From: Doris montereyensis
Lineage: Eukaryota > Mollusca > Gastropoda > Nudibranchia > Dorididae
Length of the DNA: 64,000 nucleotides
Reading direction: 5' to 3'
NCBI GenBank assembly: GCA_037039925.1
Contig: JAXRKP010000028.1
Span: forward strand, 378,089-442,088
Under the pieces are notes generated by a model, which made no database searches, was not told the origin of the DNA, and saw only the letters and a program-made list of their open reading frames with translations. The position numbers and the translations under genes were made by a program. This document shows positions 1 to 12,900 of the stretch, in pieces. Positions within the stretch are counted from its first letter, which is position 1, and each line of letters opens with the position of its first letter.

Positions 1-57
1 TAATGATATATTGAATATGATACATTTTGAATGTTTCTGAAAAATTCTAGATCTACC

Positions 58-198
58 TTAACAAGCACCTCTTGTGATTGGTGCATTTCTAGAATCATAG
101 CTTTCACGATTATCTCTAGGTCTAGGAAGATATTCTGGATCTTGATCATCACTACACTCATATTCTGACTCGCTAGAATTGTCAAACAGTGAAAACAT
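58..198 (-). other. Small acidic ORF of unknown origin
   Basis: A 46-codon minus-strand ORF begins MFSLFDNSSESEYECSDDQ and ends NAPITRGAC before TAA. It is rich in Asp, Glu and Ser, then in Arg. It resembles the acidic leader regions of some transposases but no family can be assigned. It could be an exon of something left of the window, or chance. Confidence 0.25.
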
Positions 199-916
199 GC
201 TGTTTATAAGAAGCCATTGTACTCTTTTCAGCTCTCAACGAAGCCACTAGAATGTTTACAGTAACTCCCCTTGAACTGTGATAACTCATAAAAGTTACTG
301 ACCGATTTTCCAGGAAACTTTGCAAAAAAGGAAGCAAAGGGCTAAATTAACATCAGAGCAGATTTCCCGTACTCTAGACGCATTTGCATAGCGGTTAAGT
401 GGGTGTCGATCGTGAAAGTTAACACACCAAGGAGTGGTGCATCTGTCCAGTTGAATACACCGTCGATGTGCCATAATGTGGCGCATCCGTCTCAAGTGAG
501 TCAAGTCAAAGCTCTAGGCCTAAAGGTCCAACCTGTAAATGTTATGTAATGATATCTATTCAGCACCCTCCCTCCCCTTAAATATTCAGTATTTGCCCAA
601 GAGGCCCCCTTTTGCTGTCTCCAAAGGACGATAAAGGATCTCTTAGGCGGATGACAACTTTACTGTACAACTGAATAGAACTTTTCCAGCAGATCAACAT
701 GGGTTTAAAATGCTCTATTGATCACAAAAAATTAGGTTTCTGTGATCTTTTAAAAAGCATACTTAAAAGGCTGACTTTTTCACCCGATAAATAAAAAATA
801 GCAAGCATTCAGTGACTTAAGGACCATCATCATTTTAAATATAGAAGACCACCATTGAAATGAAACAATCTAAAAATGAGAGCAAAGAACAACATATTTC
901 ACTCAGATACCAACAC

Positions 917-964
917 CTTTTCTGTGGGAAAAGGGCACAACACAGAGGAGTTGCAAAGACCAGT
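917..964 (-). CDS. SFXN: Sideroflexin exon 8
   Basis: Acceptor cattttcag. It encodes [15 protein letters not shown], the last membrane span. A donor-like AAAAG|GTGTTG follows at phase 2, where most family members continue with a Ser codon. If that donor is not used, reading continues about 30 residues to a stop near 835, but that tail does not resemble sideroflexins. The true last exon is probably left of the window. Confidence 0.85.
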
Positions 965-3900
965 CTGAAAATGAACAAGAAAGATACAGTCAGTTCACAA
1001 CTGAGTGAGAAATTTGTACACACTGAGAGATTCAGCAAAGCAACATGATCCCACTTCCCTACCGAGTCATCATGCATCCAATTCAATTGTTCAAAACTTT
1101 GAATCATTTGTTTGGTAGATTCATCAATATTTTTGACTTGACGTTACAATATTTCATACCATTCACCCCAAACACCTATGCCTTCTGCTAAGCTCCGCCC
1201 CCCCTCTCCCCACCAAAAAAAATGGGACTTCCTTTTGTCCTGGGAAAATTCGTCAAATGAAATTAAACTTAACAATACAGAGAAAAAAAGTAGTTAGTCT
1301 TTTGTAGAAATTTACTTAAATTAGTTTTGTGACTTAAATTAAAATATTAAGATGTTCCTATAAAAAAATACTTTCAAGCAAATGTTACTCTGTTAGGTAG
1401 ATCAAGTAAAATATTTTAACAATTATAATTGATAAATCGACATATATGTGACATGTTTTTGGATGAAAAAAAAGTATCTAAAATATAAATTTTCCCCCAT
1501 AGACTATCTTGTTTCTAAAATATGCATTTACTTTTTAAGCTTTTATGTACCTGTGATTAAAGCCTTCACTTCAGACAATACAAATGTATCATTAGGGTAC
1601 TCACAAAACTCCTATAAGACCCACTTGGATGGGCGCATTTAACCATGGTCTCTGTTGTAAAAACCGTTTCTTCTCCAGAGCATTCATGATGAAGGGAGGT
1701 ATAACTGGAATTGTAAATACATTCATAATTGACAGATCAAACCTGTAGGACTGTAGTATGTCAGAAGATAAACTCAATAATAAAAGATTTGGAAAACTTT
1801 TAGATGAACATTTTGAAAAGATATAGAGTATTGTCTTTTCAGAGACGCTGAATTACCTGTTCTCTTTAAGGAAGGACTGATCAATTGTTGTAGGCCTGTA
1901 ATGACTTTGATGTGTTCCATATATGGTGACTATAGTAACTATTTATTCGTAAAGCCATGAATAACCCACATCATTGAATAAGGAGAAAACCACTTTACAG
2001 CTTTTATTCATAAAAAACCCCCAAACAAACGCAGTAACAATGTTTAGGTGTTTTGGGGCATTTTTCTAATGAGGCCTTTAGCTCCTACTGCCAATATGTC
2101 CCATGATGCATTGTGTGACTTCCCAGATAGGTGATAACTCTTTTGCGTGGCTGTTTTTACCATTACTATTCCTTATATAGTGATAGCAGAAGAAGTATGC
2201 GCTGACTTAACGCTTAACACATATGACTATATATCTATATATAGATATACATCCTAAAAGTGTGGTAAAATACTTGCTATGATATCTTTAACATCCTATG
2301 CATGTCATTTACGACTTATTCTTGCCAGTGCCAGCCGGGAGGGCAGAATGCTATAGATCTTCTTATTGTCAAGTGCTTGCATTCTCACCCTTTTGAACTT
2401 TAAAAATCTAGATCGCTCAAGTCTGATTATCTTGTGTTGTCATAGAATTTAATTATTAATTGAGATTTTTATATCACTCTTGTAAATATATATGTTGTAT
2501 CTCCTGTCTAGATCTATTTACATTAGGTTCTAGATCTGGATGAATTTGAACTTGTGGTAAGGTTGAGACATTTAATAATTTGTTAGAGAATTCAAGAATT
2601 GAAAACAGTCTTCACAGGTACACTAAAGTACATTTTATGAATATCGATCAAAATGTAAAACTACAAGGGTGCTTAGCATGTTACGGGTATTCCTGATTAG
2701 ACCTCACGAGATTGACCGTGACAACTGTTGCTTCACCGCATTTCTTCAATGCAAAATCCAATAATACTTTCTCATAGAATGTGAGACTGCATCAATGTAA
2801 CTCAGTGCAGACAAAGAAAATAGATGATTAAGTTATAAAAATAGGAACACGTGGAATCTTCTGTACTGCTACTTAAAATTATTTCTAGTTTTGTTATTAT
2901 CATTACTGGTAGTCATCCTGTTCTTTCTCCTCTTATTATTATAATAATCATCACCACAAATGTTAGCATTATTATTTACATTACTAAAAACGATTATTAA
3001 CAGGAGTAGAAAAAATGGTAGTAGTAGCTATACTGCTTTTGTAATAGCATTATTATGAATAATGACGTGCAGTACGCACTGCCCTCGTATTTTATCATAA
3101 TAAACTAAGGAGTTTCATCTATTTGTTTCTGAAACAAGGGCAGATAATTTTGCGCACTAAACGCCTCATTGATACTTACATAGAAAAGCGCATTATCCTA
3201 CTTTACAATTTGTCAAATGAAAAATTCAATTTTAGTGCATAGTTTCTCATTATAATGTTTTCAAATGACGCACAAAACATTAAACTATTAAAATTTTGCA
3301 AATCACAATATACATAATGTTCTTGGGGTTTTTTTCCAACCGTGCAAACCAACAAAACTGGGAATGGAGATTTTTCTAGTCATTCCACTGTCCTGAGCCA
3401 ATCACATACGTTGACATGACCAGGATTCTAATGTGCTGACAGTGATGATTTATGTAAATTAGTACACAATTTAAAAACAATTAGATTAGTTTTAAAACAG
3501 TTTTGCTTTTATCCCATTGCATACATTGGCCAAAAATATTGAAAGTTGTCTTTGTTTCATCAAAAATGGTTCATAAACATGGATAAAAAAAATAAAATAA
3601 AGTTGACCCTTCTTTTTAGGAGATTTTGATAAAACCCTGGTGTGTTTGTTATTTCTGAGCCAAATTTCTCAATCTTGGTAGTGTCAATTTGACAGTCAGA
3701 ATAAAACGATTATTATGTATAACAAAGGCAATGCAGTGACAAGGGATGATTGCCCTAAACTGTGCATGCTAGCATGGTGGTCTTAGTCATATCTCAGGAT
3801 ATATTTTGTCACTAGTTTCGATGACAGATGGAGACTAGATGAGTATTAAAAAAGCATTTTTAGCAACAAATATCCTTATAATTATACATTTAGAAAATCA

Positions 3901-6900
3901 AATAATTCGTTAATTTGAAATAGACCTGTACAATCTTCCACAATGGCAGTAGACCAATCCGATGTTTTATGTTTCAGATTGCAGTCAGATCAATCACAAA
4001 TGTGTATTTGAATGCGGGTATCTTTAAAGGTGTTATTTTATTTTGCATTCGTTTCATTATAATACAAAATAAGATCTTTGTTACCTGACTCATGATGCTC
4101 ATGGTTTTTATGGGAACAATATTCTGGATTGGTTCTGTTAGGCATTTTGTTAAATCAGTCCAATATTTTTCTATATTTTCTGTTACTCTGATATTTTCAT
4201 ATCATTGTTTCACCTCTTTTTGTATTGTTCTCCAATCCCATCATCTTTTCTCAAGAGCTCAAATTGCATCTTTGGTTGTGTCTTGCCTTTGTTTAGACGT
4301 TTTAGTTTTAGTTTGAGAATGCATTTCACTGGTCGATGACCGCTGTTTATATCAGCTCTGGGTATTGTTTTTGCTATTTTTACCAAATTTCTAAAGCGTT
4401 GTGGAACCAGTACGTAGTCAATTTGATTTATATAAATAAGTCTCCAGGGCTTTGCCATGTCCATATCCTTCTGGTGTGGTCTTTGAATCATATATTTGTT
4501 ATCATGTAGCTTTCTTTCATGCACCGGAAATAGGCAAAGAACAGTTTGAGTTTGTAAAGGACAAAGTGACAGTCAATGCAATTTTTACACTGAAAATGAT
4601 CATGCAAAGGTCAATTGAAAAACAGAAAAAATTAAACCTTTGCTTCATCGACTATTCCAAAGCCTTCGACTCCATACAACACAAAACCCTCTTCAAAATG
4701 TTAAAATCAATAGGAATAGATGATAAAGACCGTAGACTGGTAAGAAACCTGTATTGGCACCAATCAACTTGCGTCAAAGTGGATAACGAGACATCAGCTT
4801 TTTTTTAACATCAAGAAAGGAGTGAGACAGGGTTGTGTTCTCTCACCAAACCTCTTTAAGAATTTCAAACAAAGTGTATGATGTTGTAAACAAAGCAGTT
4901 TTCAACTGTTGTAGCCAGGTAAAGAATTATGTATCCCGCTGATAAGGCAAACGCAAGCAGGTAGCGTAACCTCTCACTTACCCAAGGCCATTAACCTTGG
5001 CAAACTAGGTGTGTCGCTCCGAGTCACTGTGTTTATAGTTGTGAAAATAAAAAATTTCAGTAGCAAACACCCTTAATTATTTCATACAAACAATAGATGC
5101 TGCAGAGAAAAGTGAAAAAAACAACCTCAAGAATAGAACAATTCAATGCTAAGACAACTTACTCATTCCAGGTACTGCCATGATAATACGAGACACAACA
5201 ACTTGGGTGATGGCCTTTTTGGCTGCTTGGCAAGATTCACCGACACGATTTCCATTTTCATCAAACACCGGAATTCCATTTGTGATTTCCCTATATGTAA
5301 AGCATAAAAATAGACACTATAAATATCCACAATCATAATAGCCACAAAAGCAAAAGAAACAAAAACCACAAAGAATTCTTATTTTACAACATGATCAACA
5401 ACCACATGTTTTTGCATTCAAGCATTGACCAGGACAGTTTTACTGAGTATTTATAGTGGAACAATTTTCTCTCACTGTGACTTTTCTCAGAGAAACATGA
5501 AAAGACATTTCTTTCATCCTTACGCTTCACATGTGCATTTCAATGATTATGTGGTTAGGTGAGAGAACTGAATCCATGAGAATAAATTAAGCTTTTTTTC
5601 TTCAAATAAAAACATTCTGTTCAGTTGCATTCACTGAACATATGAGATTCTTACAAAATTTACAACTCAATAATCAGCATTTATCTTTCAAACAAGGAAG
5701 ATGTAATAAATGAATAAATTCTTACCTTTTACAGGACAAAATATATATTCACAATTATCCACAAAGGATTAAAAACTAAGGGACAGAGGCAGACAAACTA
5801 CTACATGCAATATGCCAACAAGAATGGAAGTCCAAACAGGTGCCAGACGACTGGAAAAAGGGAACGATAGTACCAATAAATACGAAAGGATCAACTATGG
5901 AATGCTCAAATTATAGAGGGATATCACTACTTAGCGTACCAGGAAAAGTGTATGCCAAGATTCTGGAAATGAGACTAGGGAAAGAGTAGAGGACCAGATT
6001 GAAGAACACCAGAGTGGATTTAGACCAGGAAGAAGTGTACAAAATCACATGTTTACAGTTAGACAAATAATAGAAAAATTCCTTGAGAGAAACATTGACT
6101 AGCACATATTGACTTAGAAAAGGCATTTGACACTATCAGGAGGGATGAACTATGGCATTCTTTAAAAGAACACAACGTAGAGCAAAATTTAATAGAAGCC
6201 ATTAAAAGTTTTTACAATAAACCAACATGTGCAGTGAGAGTAGCTGGAAATGTATCTGAAAAATTGGATGTAGATATAGGAGTAAGGCAGGGTTGTGTCA
6301 TAAGTCCTCTTTTGTTTATCACATTTATGGATTCAGTCGCAAAGACATCCTCAAACATGAAGAAAATGAATGTAGGTATGTGGAAGCTCAAACCAATAAA
6401 TGTAGCAATGATGATTTAGTTCTGTTTGGAAAATCAGAAAGGGACCTCCAGTCAAATATCAACAAAATGAATAATGAATTAAATAAAAGAGGAAAGAGAG
6501 TAAATGCAAAGAAAACAAAAAACAATGCTAGTAACTAGGGAAGCTAAAACACAAAATCTTAAATTAGGAAGGGAGAATTTAGAACAAGTTCAAAGCTAAA
6601 ATTACTTAGAAGTAATGATTAACTCAGAGGAAATCTAAGAGAAGAAATCAGCCAGAGAATCCAAAAGGCAAGTGCAATATATAACCATCTCAGAAAGGCA
6701 TTTGTAGGTAAACAAGAATTGTCAACAAAACCAAAATGGCAGTATACAACACAGTTTATTGTCCTACTCTCCTCTATGGCAGTGAAACCTGGACCTTAGA
6801 CAGTAGGGAATATAGTAGAATGCAGGCAGCCAAAATGAAATATCTAAGAAGAGTAGTAGGGAAAACTAAAAGAGACAAAATCAGAAACACAACAATAAGA

Positions 6901-9900
6901 GATCAAACCAAAGCAGATAGCATAAAAACTAAGATATAAATGAATGAACTAAGATGGTTTGGGCATGTAAACAGAATGAATGACAATAAAATAGCTAAAT
7001 CAGTACACAGTGCTAAAACTCAAGGTAAAAGACCAAAAGGCAGACCTCAGAGAAAGTGGGAAGAAGATATAAAAGAGGCATCAACGCAAAGAAATTTAAC
7101 TTTCACCCAAGGAAACAGAAAATGTCAGGATTGAGCAGCCTGGAGAAAGATCATTTCAGGCATCTAAAACCCATACACCGGAAGGTAGAATGGGAGCTGA
7201 TAAAGAAAGAAAGAAAGAATTTCACAAAGGAGCTGAGGAAAAAGTGTCATATCGCAAGCTGCTAACATTGGGACTTGCCTCATTCTCATACATGGAATAT
7301 TGATGCAGTTAGCAGCAGCCACAGCAGCGAAGGGTACAAATCTTCCAACCAACGGCGGAGCTTTCTTTTAAAAACATAAAAAGAAAGAAGAAAATTGGTC
7401 ACAAGTCATATGAGGAAAATAAATATGGAAATCATATAAAATCGACCTGTGCGTGACATAAATTGACACAATAAAACTTTAAGTTTGACCTCCCATTTAA
7501 ATGTGTAGGAAAATAGAAAAACATTAAAGTGAGATTATTTTGTTGCCTATTACCTCAAATGTTCATTGCAAGTTTCAAATTAACTACAAAGGATGTGAGC
7601 TTCCACAATGGAAGCGAAGACAACGATTTCAAGCCTAACTGATAAACAATTGTCCAATACAGCAATATATCAGTGTAAGCAGGCATACCAGGCAGCAATC
7701 TTGAGGTATTTAGATTTGAAAACTTGGTTTCTATTTTGCATCAGTCTTACAATCATTTCTCATTAAATTATATCATGAAGTTGTGTAACTGGCCTTGAAT
7801 CGAGGTAAAGTAATACTCCACACTAATAAATGTGTTGTAGTAATAAATAAATAATGCTTTGAAAAATCAAGTCATGACATATATCTTTACAGTCAAACCT
7901 GTCTAAAACGGAATCGGAAGGCGGTGACAAAATTTATACAGATTTTTGTTTTAGACAGATTCCACTCTAGACAGTGGAAACTACATAATACTGTCCCCGC
8001 GGAAAATCGCGGCGATTTTTCGGACTTACCGCAACGGAACCGCAATTTTGACAAATGCCGCGATTTTTTTGCATTTTTCATGATTTTTCCCTGTTATGGA
8101 GTCGTATATATGCTAAACATGGGAAATGCTACTGCCACTGCCAGTACTGCCACACAACACTATTAAAATTTCACGAGTAACTTCCCTTGACAACACAGGA
8201 AGTAAATAATTCATTCTTTGTTTAAATTTAATCTGATTGACTCAACCTGCATCTCTTCATCTCGATCAAATTTACGCTATTGACTATTCTGAGTATCAAA
8301 CACCATGCCTAATGATACCTCAAAGAAAGGCTCTAAGACTACAGCCCGGGACCGTCATAGGCAGTTTCTAAAGACTACTTATGTTTCTGGTAGTAAATTG
8401 TTTTGCGATGCCTGCAACATCGTTCTAGACCATCACACAAAATCATCTGTGGATAATCACATGAGGACTGAAAAGCATGCCGAGCGCTTAGAGGCTAAAT
8501 TTAAATCTAACATGAATTGCATAAGTATCGCAATCACCTTGGACCCCAAGCTGTGAAGAATCATTCCACCACTTCCATAGACCTGGAGCTTTTTTGGAAG
8601 TCTTGCAAGGAACAACTTCCCACCCTATCAAATTTGGCATTGCGTTATATGTATGCCACTGTCAATTCAGCAGATGCAGAAAGGAGCTTTTCCCTCTATA
8701 ATTTAATATTAAGTGACAGAAGAAGAGGGTTAAATGAAGAGAGTCTTCAGAGCCTTCTCTTCCTGTACTACAACAAATTTGTTGGGAATGACTTTCTTTT
8801 GTAGTTGATCTCATCTCATTATAAACCTTGAGTCTTCCATATAAATATAATGCTCGTAAGCTCAAAATTGAAATACAAAGGATTTTTATTCCGGTAAAGT
8901 TTGGCTCTGTAGACTCTCTTCATTTAACATTTCTTAATTATAAATTCATATTTTTTTGTAATTTATTTTGTTTTCTTTTCCTCCCATTCGGAGAATGGAT
9001 GTTCTACTAGTAAGTTAGAAATAAAATATTAAAAACAAGAAATAATTGTGCGCTGTTTATTGAAAACAATGATTTAAATTTGCAATTTTTCCTTGCAATT
9101 TTTACCTTTTTTGCATGCAATTTTTTGAATTTTGAATGCAATTTTTGGCTTTTTCATTTGCAATTTCCCTGCTGGGACAGATAATAGATGTAGGCTGGAT
9201 ACTATTACAACATTTATATATCCTAGTTTTAATGCCATCTGCCCTGACTTGATCTCCTATTGTTGTGTCTCCGACCTTGTCTCTTTTAGTTTTACCTATC
9301 ACTCTTCTGAGATATTTCATTTCAGCCGCCTGTACTCTATCGCATTCCCCATCATCTAAAATCCAGGTCTCACCACCAGAGGAAAGCAGGACAATAAAAT
9401 GTATTGCATTCTGCCATTCCTTTTTGTTGAAAATTCTTGTCTATCTACAAATGCCTTTCCTAGATGGTTATACATTGTCATTGCCCCTTGGATCCACTGG
9501 TTGATTTCTTCTATTAGTTTTCCTCCGAGTCAATCATTACTCCTACATTATTGGGTTTTAACAATTTTTTTAAATTACCTACCCCCACAACTAAGGTGAT
9601 CTCTGATTTTTTTTGGGTAGGATTTCCAATGTTGCCCAAACTGTCTTGTAAACAGCCAAGAGATCTTTAACATGCACTGTGTTGTGATCTGCATTTTATC
9701 GTCCATCTCCGGTGGGACTAGGTGTCGATGCATCTACCTGGACAAGGGGGGTAGATTTTTCTCGAAAAGAACTCGACAAAATTGTTCCACTGTTGGCGGG
9801 GGTTTGAACCCACAACCATTTTGTTGAGAATCTGACACCTTGCCTCTGGACTACCGAGTTCCCTTTACCCCAAAGTAATTGTAATTCTGAACCTGTTCTA

Positions 9901-12900
9901 ATTTTCTCTGCCCAGTCTAGGGTTCCGTTCCCCAGCTTCCCTTGTCACCAGCACTGACTTTGTATTCTTTGCATTCACCTTGTATTTAGTTCATCCTTCA
10001 GTATGCTAATATTAATATTATATTGAAGGTCACAATCCCATTCTCCAAATCACCAGAAAATGAAAGTACAGATAGATTCACCAGTTTGAGTCTCCACCTA
10101 CCTACATTCATCTTCTTCATCAAAGATGATGTCTTTGTCACTGAATCCATGAATGTGATAAATGAAAGAGGGATTAGAATACAGCCCTGTTTTACTCCAA
10201 TATCCACATCAAATTCCCCAGACAAGTCTTCAGCCACGCTCACCGCACATGCTGGCCTATTGAATTAAAAAAAAATAGCTTCTACTTTATCAAATTATGT
10301 TTGTTTGAAGAATACCATAGCTCACCCCCTCCCCCCCCCCCCCCAACAGTGTCAAATAACCCCTTTACGTCAATAATACAGGGATGTAAGTCAATATTTC
10401 TTTCAAGAAATGTTTTTAATCATTTGTCTAAATGTAAATATGTAGTGATGTACACATCTCCCGGTCTGAATCCGCTCTGATGTTCCTCAATCCAATCCTC
10501 CACACCCCTCCTAAGTCTCACCTCCAATATAGCATATACTTTTCCTGCCATGCTCAGCAGTGATACCCCTCTACAGTTTGAGCATTCCATAGTTGATCCT
10601 CTCGTGTGCATTGATACCACTGTTTCCTTTTCCCAGTCATCTGACACGTGACCTGTTTTGACTTCCATGCTTGATGACATATTGCCTCTCTTCCTTTGCC
10701 TTCGATCATTTCTGAATAAATTTGATCTGCTCCTGGGCCCTTTCCTAGGTTAATTTTTCATATAGCTGTTTGGATCTCCTCCACCGACATATCCCCATCC
10801 TTAGCCATCTCATCTGGATTATGTATTATTGTTACTGGTTGATCTGTACTCCTTGTTTCATATGTTCTGGAGAAATATATGTTTTCCATGCCAGACAGGT
10901 TTCCATATCACAGGTTTGACTGTATTTTCATATAACGCATTCCATAGTGTTTGAAATATGTGTCGCTCTGTTTATGTCATTTTTACATTGCAAGGTATTA
11001 AGTCTTTTTTAGCTGATGAATCAAAATCCTCTTACAGATTACTAATAACATATTGACACAAAAATGAACAAAACAGTGTAGAGTACTTTAGGCCAAATGC
11101 ATGATAGCATTAAAATGCCTCCCATTTTTGGCATCCTATTCATATAATTGGCTTCTCACAAGGAAACACAATGCTTTACCTTGACTAAACTGTTGAGTCC
11201 AAGAGCAGTTACAACAGCTCCAGATGAGGCCATAGCATAGGATATCCCCAACTGTCTATAAACACAGAATTTACAGTTATAAAAATAACATGAAACAATA
11301 TCAATAATGAGGATAATAACAATGGTAAAATAGTGCAGACAAAAACAAGATAGCATCAACAGTAATTACATATGCATTCAAAATGAAATCAAAGCTTACA
11401 GCCTTTTGTATGAAACCTAAGAAAAGCTGAATGCATATATATATATATATATATATTAAAGACTTAGGTTATTTTAAATTCATTGGAATTCATGCCATCT
11501 GTCATATTCAGTGATCTCAGGAATGATTAGAGAAAGCAACAAGATAAAAGATATGTAAAAGGGTGACATGAAAGAAAAGAACCATTACACTTTATAACAA
11601 AGTAATTTAACCATTAAAACAAGTACACAGACATATAATGACATAGTTTACCAATGATTTAATAAACATATACAAGAAACAGACAGGAACAGGTAATTCC
11701 CTCTTGTAGGAAAATGATGTTATTGAATGAAAAATCCATGCCTTAAAAAAGCTACAGAATGCTTACTTCACTGTTATAGGTGAATCTCCACTTCTGTTGG
11801 TATAATTCACAACAGCATTGAATGACTGATTGAACCACTGCCAAAACACTACAGCTGGAGTCGTTCTGAAGATTGAACCAATGTCTAATCAAATGCATTG
11901 ATCAAATTTCTTACATACTTATCATTAATCAAATAATATCAACATTTTTTTGCAAGTATGATAAGTACGCAAAATGACTTTTTCTTCCTATATAAAAACA
12001 AAAATGATTTCAGAATTTATATTTTAAACTGTAGGAGCTTTGATTTAAATACATTTATAATGCTTCATACACGCAACTATAAAATGTGCCATTTGCTTAA
12101 AAACATGTTAATTTACTTTTTATTTTCACTTTGAAATCAGATGAAGCAGAAAGTTTGTCCAATCATGCTAATTCAAACCACAACTTTATTTTCTAATTAT
12201 TTGTTTTACACACATATCTCCCAACCTTACTTGTAAAATGTCATCATGCATCCAGTGATGGTCATGTTCATTGGCACTTGTGCTGACATTCGACCCAAGA
12301 TAAACATTTTTCCTTTGTGTCCGGATGAAAGGCAGAGTCATATAAGTTTTTTGCCTCCCATAGTTTGTCTTCAGAAAGATTTGGAATGACTTCACCTTTT
12401 CTGTATTCAACACACACAAAAAAGAAAAGTAAATCATAAGTATTTATGGATATCATTTGAAACAAAAGCTCCTACTACTGAATAAATCAGACAACATGAT
12501 ACCAAATGTGAAAATAAATAAAATTGTAAAGTAATCTATCTTATACGGGTGCACTAATCTAAATGAGTCAAAACTTAACATACCTCTGAATAATTATTAA
12601 ATAACTCACAACCAGTAAAAATACAGCAGTGACCACATGGGCCTGCCATCTGCTTATTTGATTCATATGAGTACCCATTTAAAGACAGAATCCAAAGTTT
12701 TATGATATGAATTAAAATTCTAAGGGCCCCATGTTAAGCAAGAGTCTAAAATTTGAAATGATTAAAAAAATTAAAGATATCTTACATCCATCAAAAAAAC
12801 CAGTCATAGCGGAAATTCTCATCTATTGAGACAACTCGATGTACTGTTTTTCTCAGATGCTACAAGTACCAGCATATTGCCTTCATTACTGAAGCCCTGT

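Larger units (their letters stand above)
7991..9180 (+). mobile_element. hAT-type element, internally deleted
   Basis: The ends CTGTCCCCGC... and ...GCTGGGACAG form short imperfect inverted repeats, and ATAATA directly flanks both sides. Internal reading frames give a BED-type zinc finger and a hAT dimerisation domain, but the catalytic core between them is missing. Subterminal A/T-rich GCAATTTT-like motifs repeat near both ends. Confidence 0.65.
7890..10922. mobile_element. pogo-like MITE split by a hAT element and a LINE
   Basis: The left end TA|CAGTCAAACCTGTCTAAAA at 7,890 matches the inverted right end ACAGGTTTGACTG|TA at 10,922. The MITE pieces left are about 7,890-7,990, 9,181-9,214 and 10,876-10,922. 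The rest is hAT and LINE A sequence, so both landed inside the MITE. TA target and CAGT termini are typical of pogo/Tigger. Confidence 0.6.
10930..12230. other. Introns around sideroflexin exons 3 and 4
   Basis: Outside the exons at 11,180-11,255 and 11,767-11,865 this stretch is AT-rich intron, with a (TA)n run at about 11,438-11,456. No further feature seen. Confidence 0.5.

Noticed and set aside
835..916. Read-through tail as the true sideroflexin C-terminus
   Set aside because: The sequence after FPQK does not resemble the conserved family tail, and a donor-like GT lies exactly at the usual exon end.
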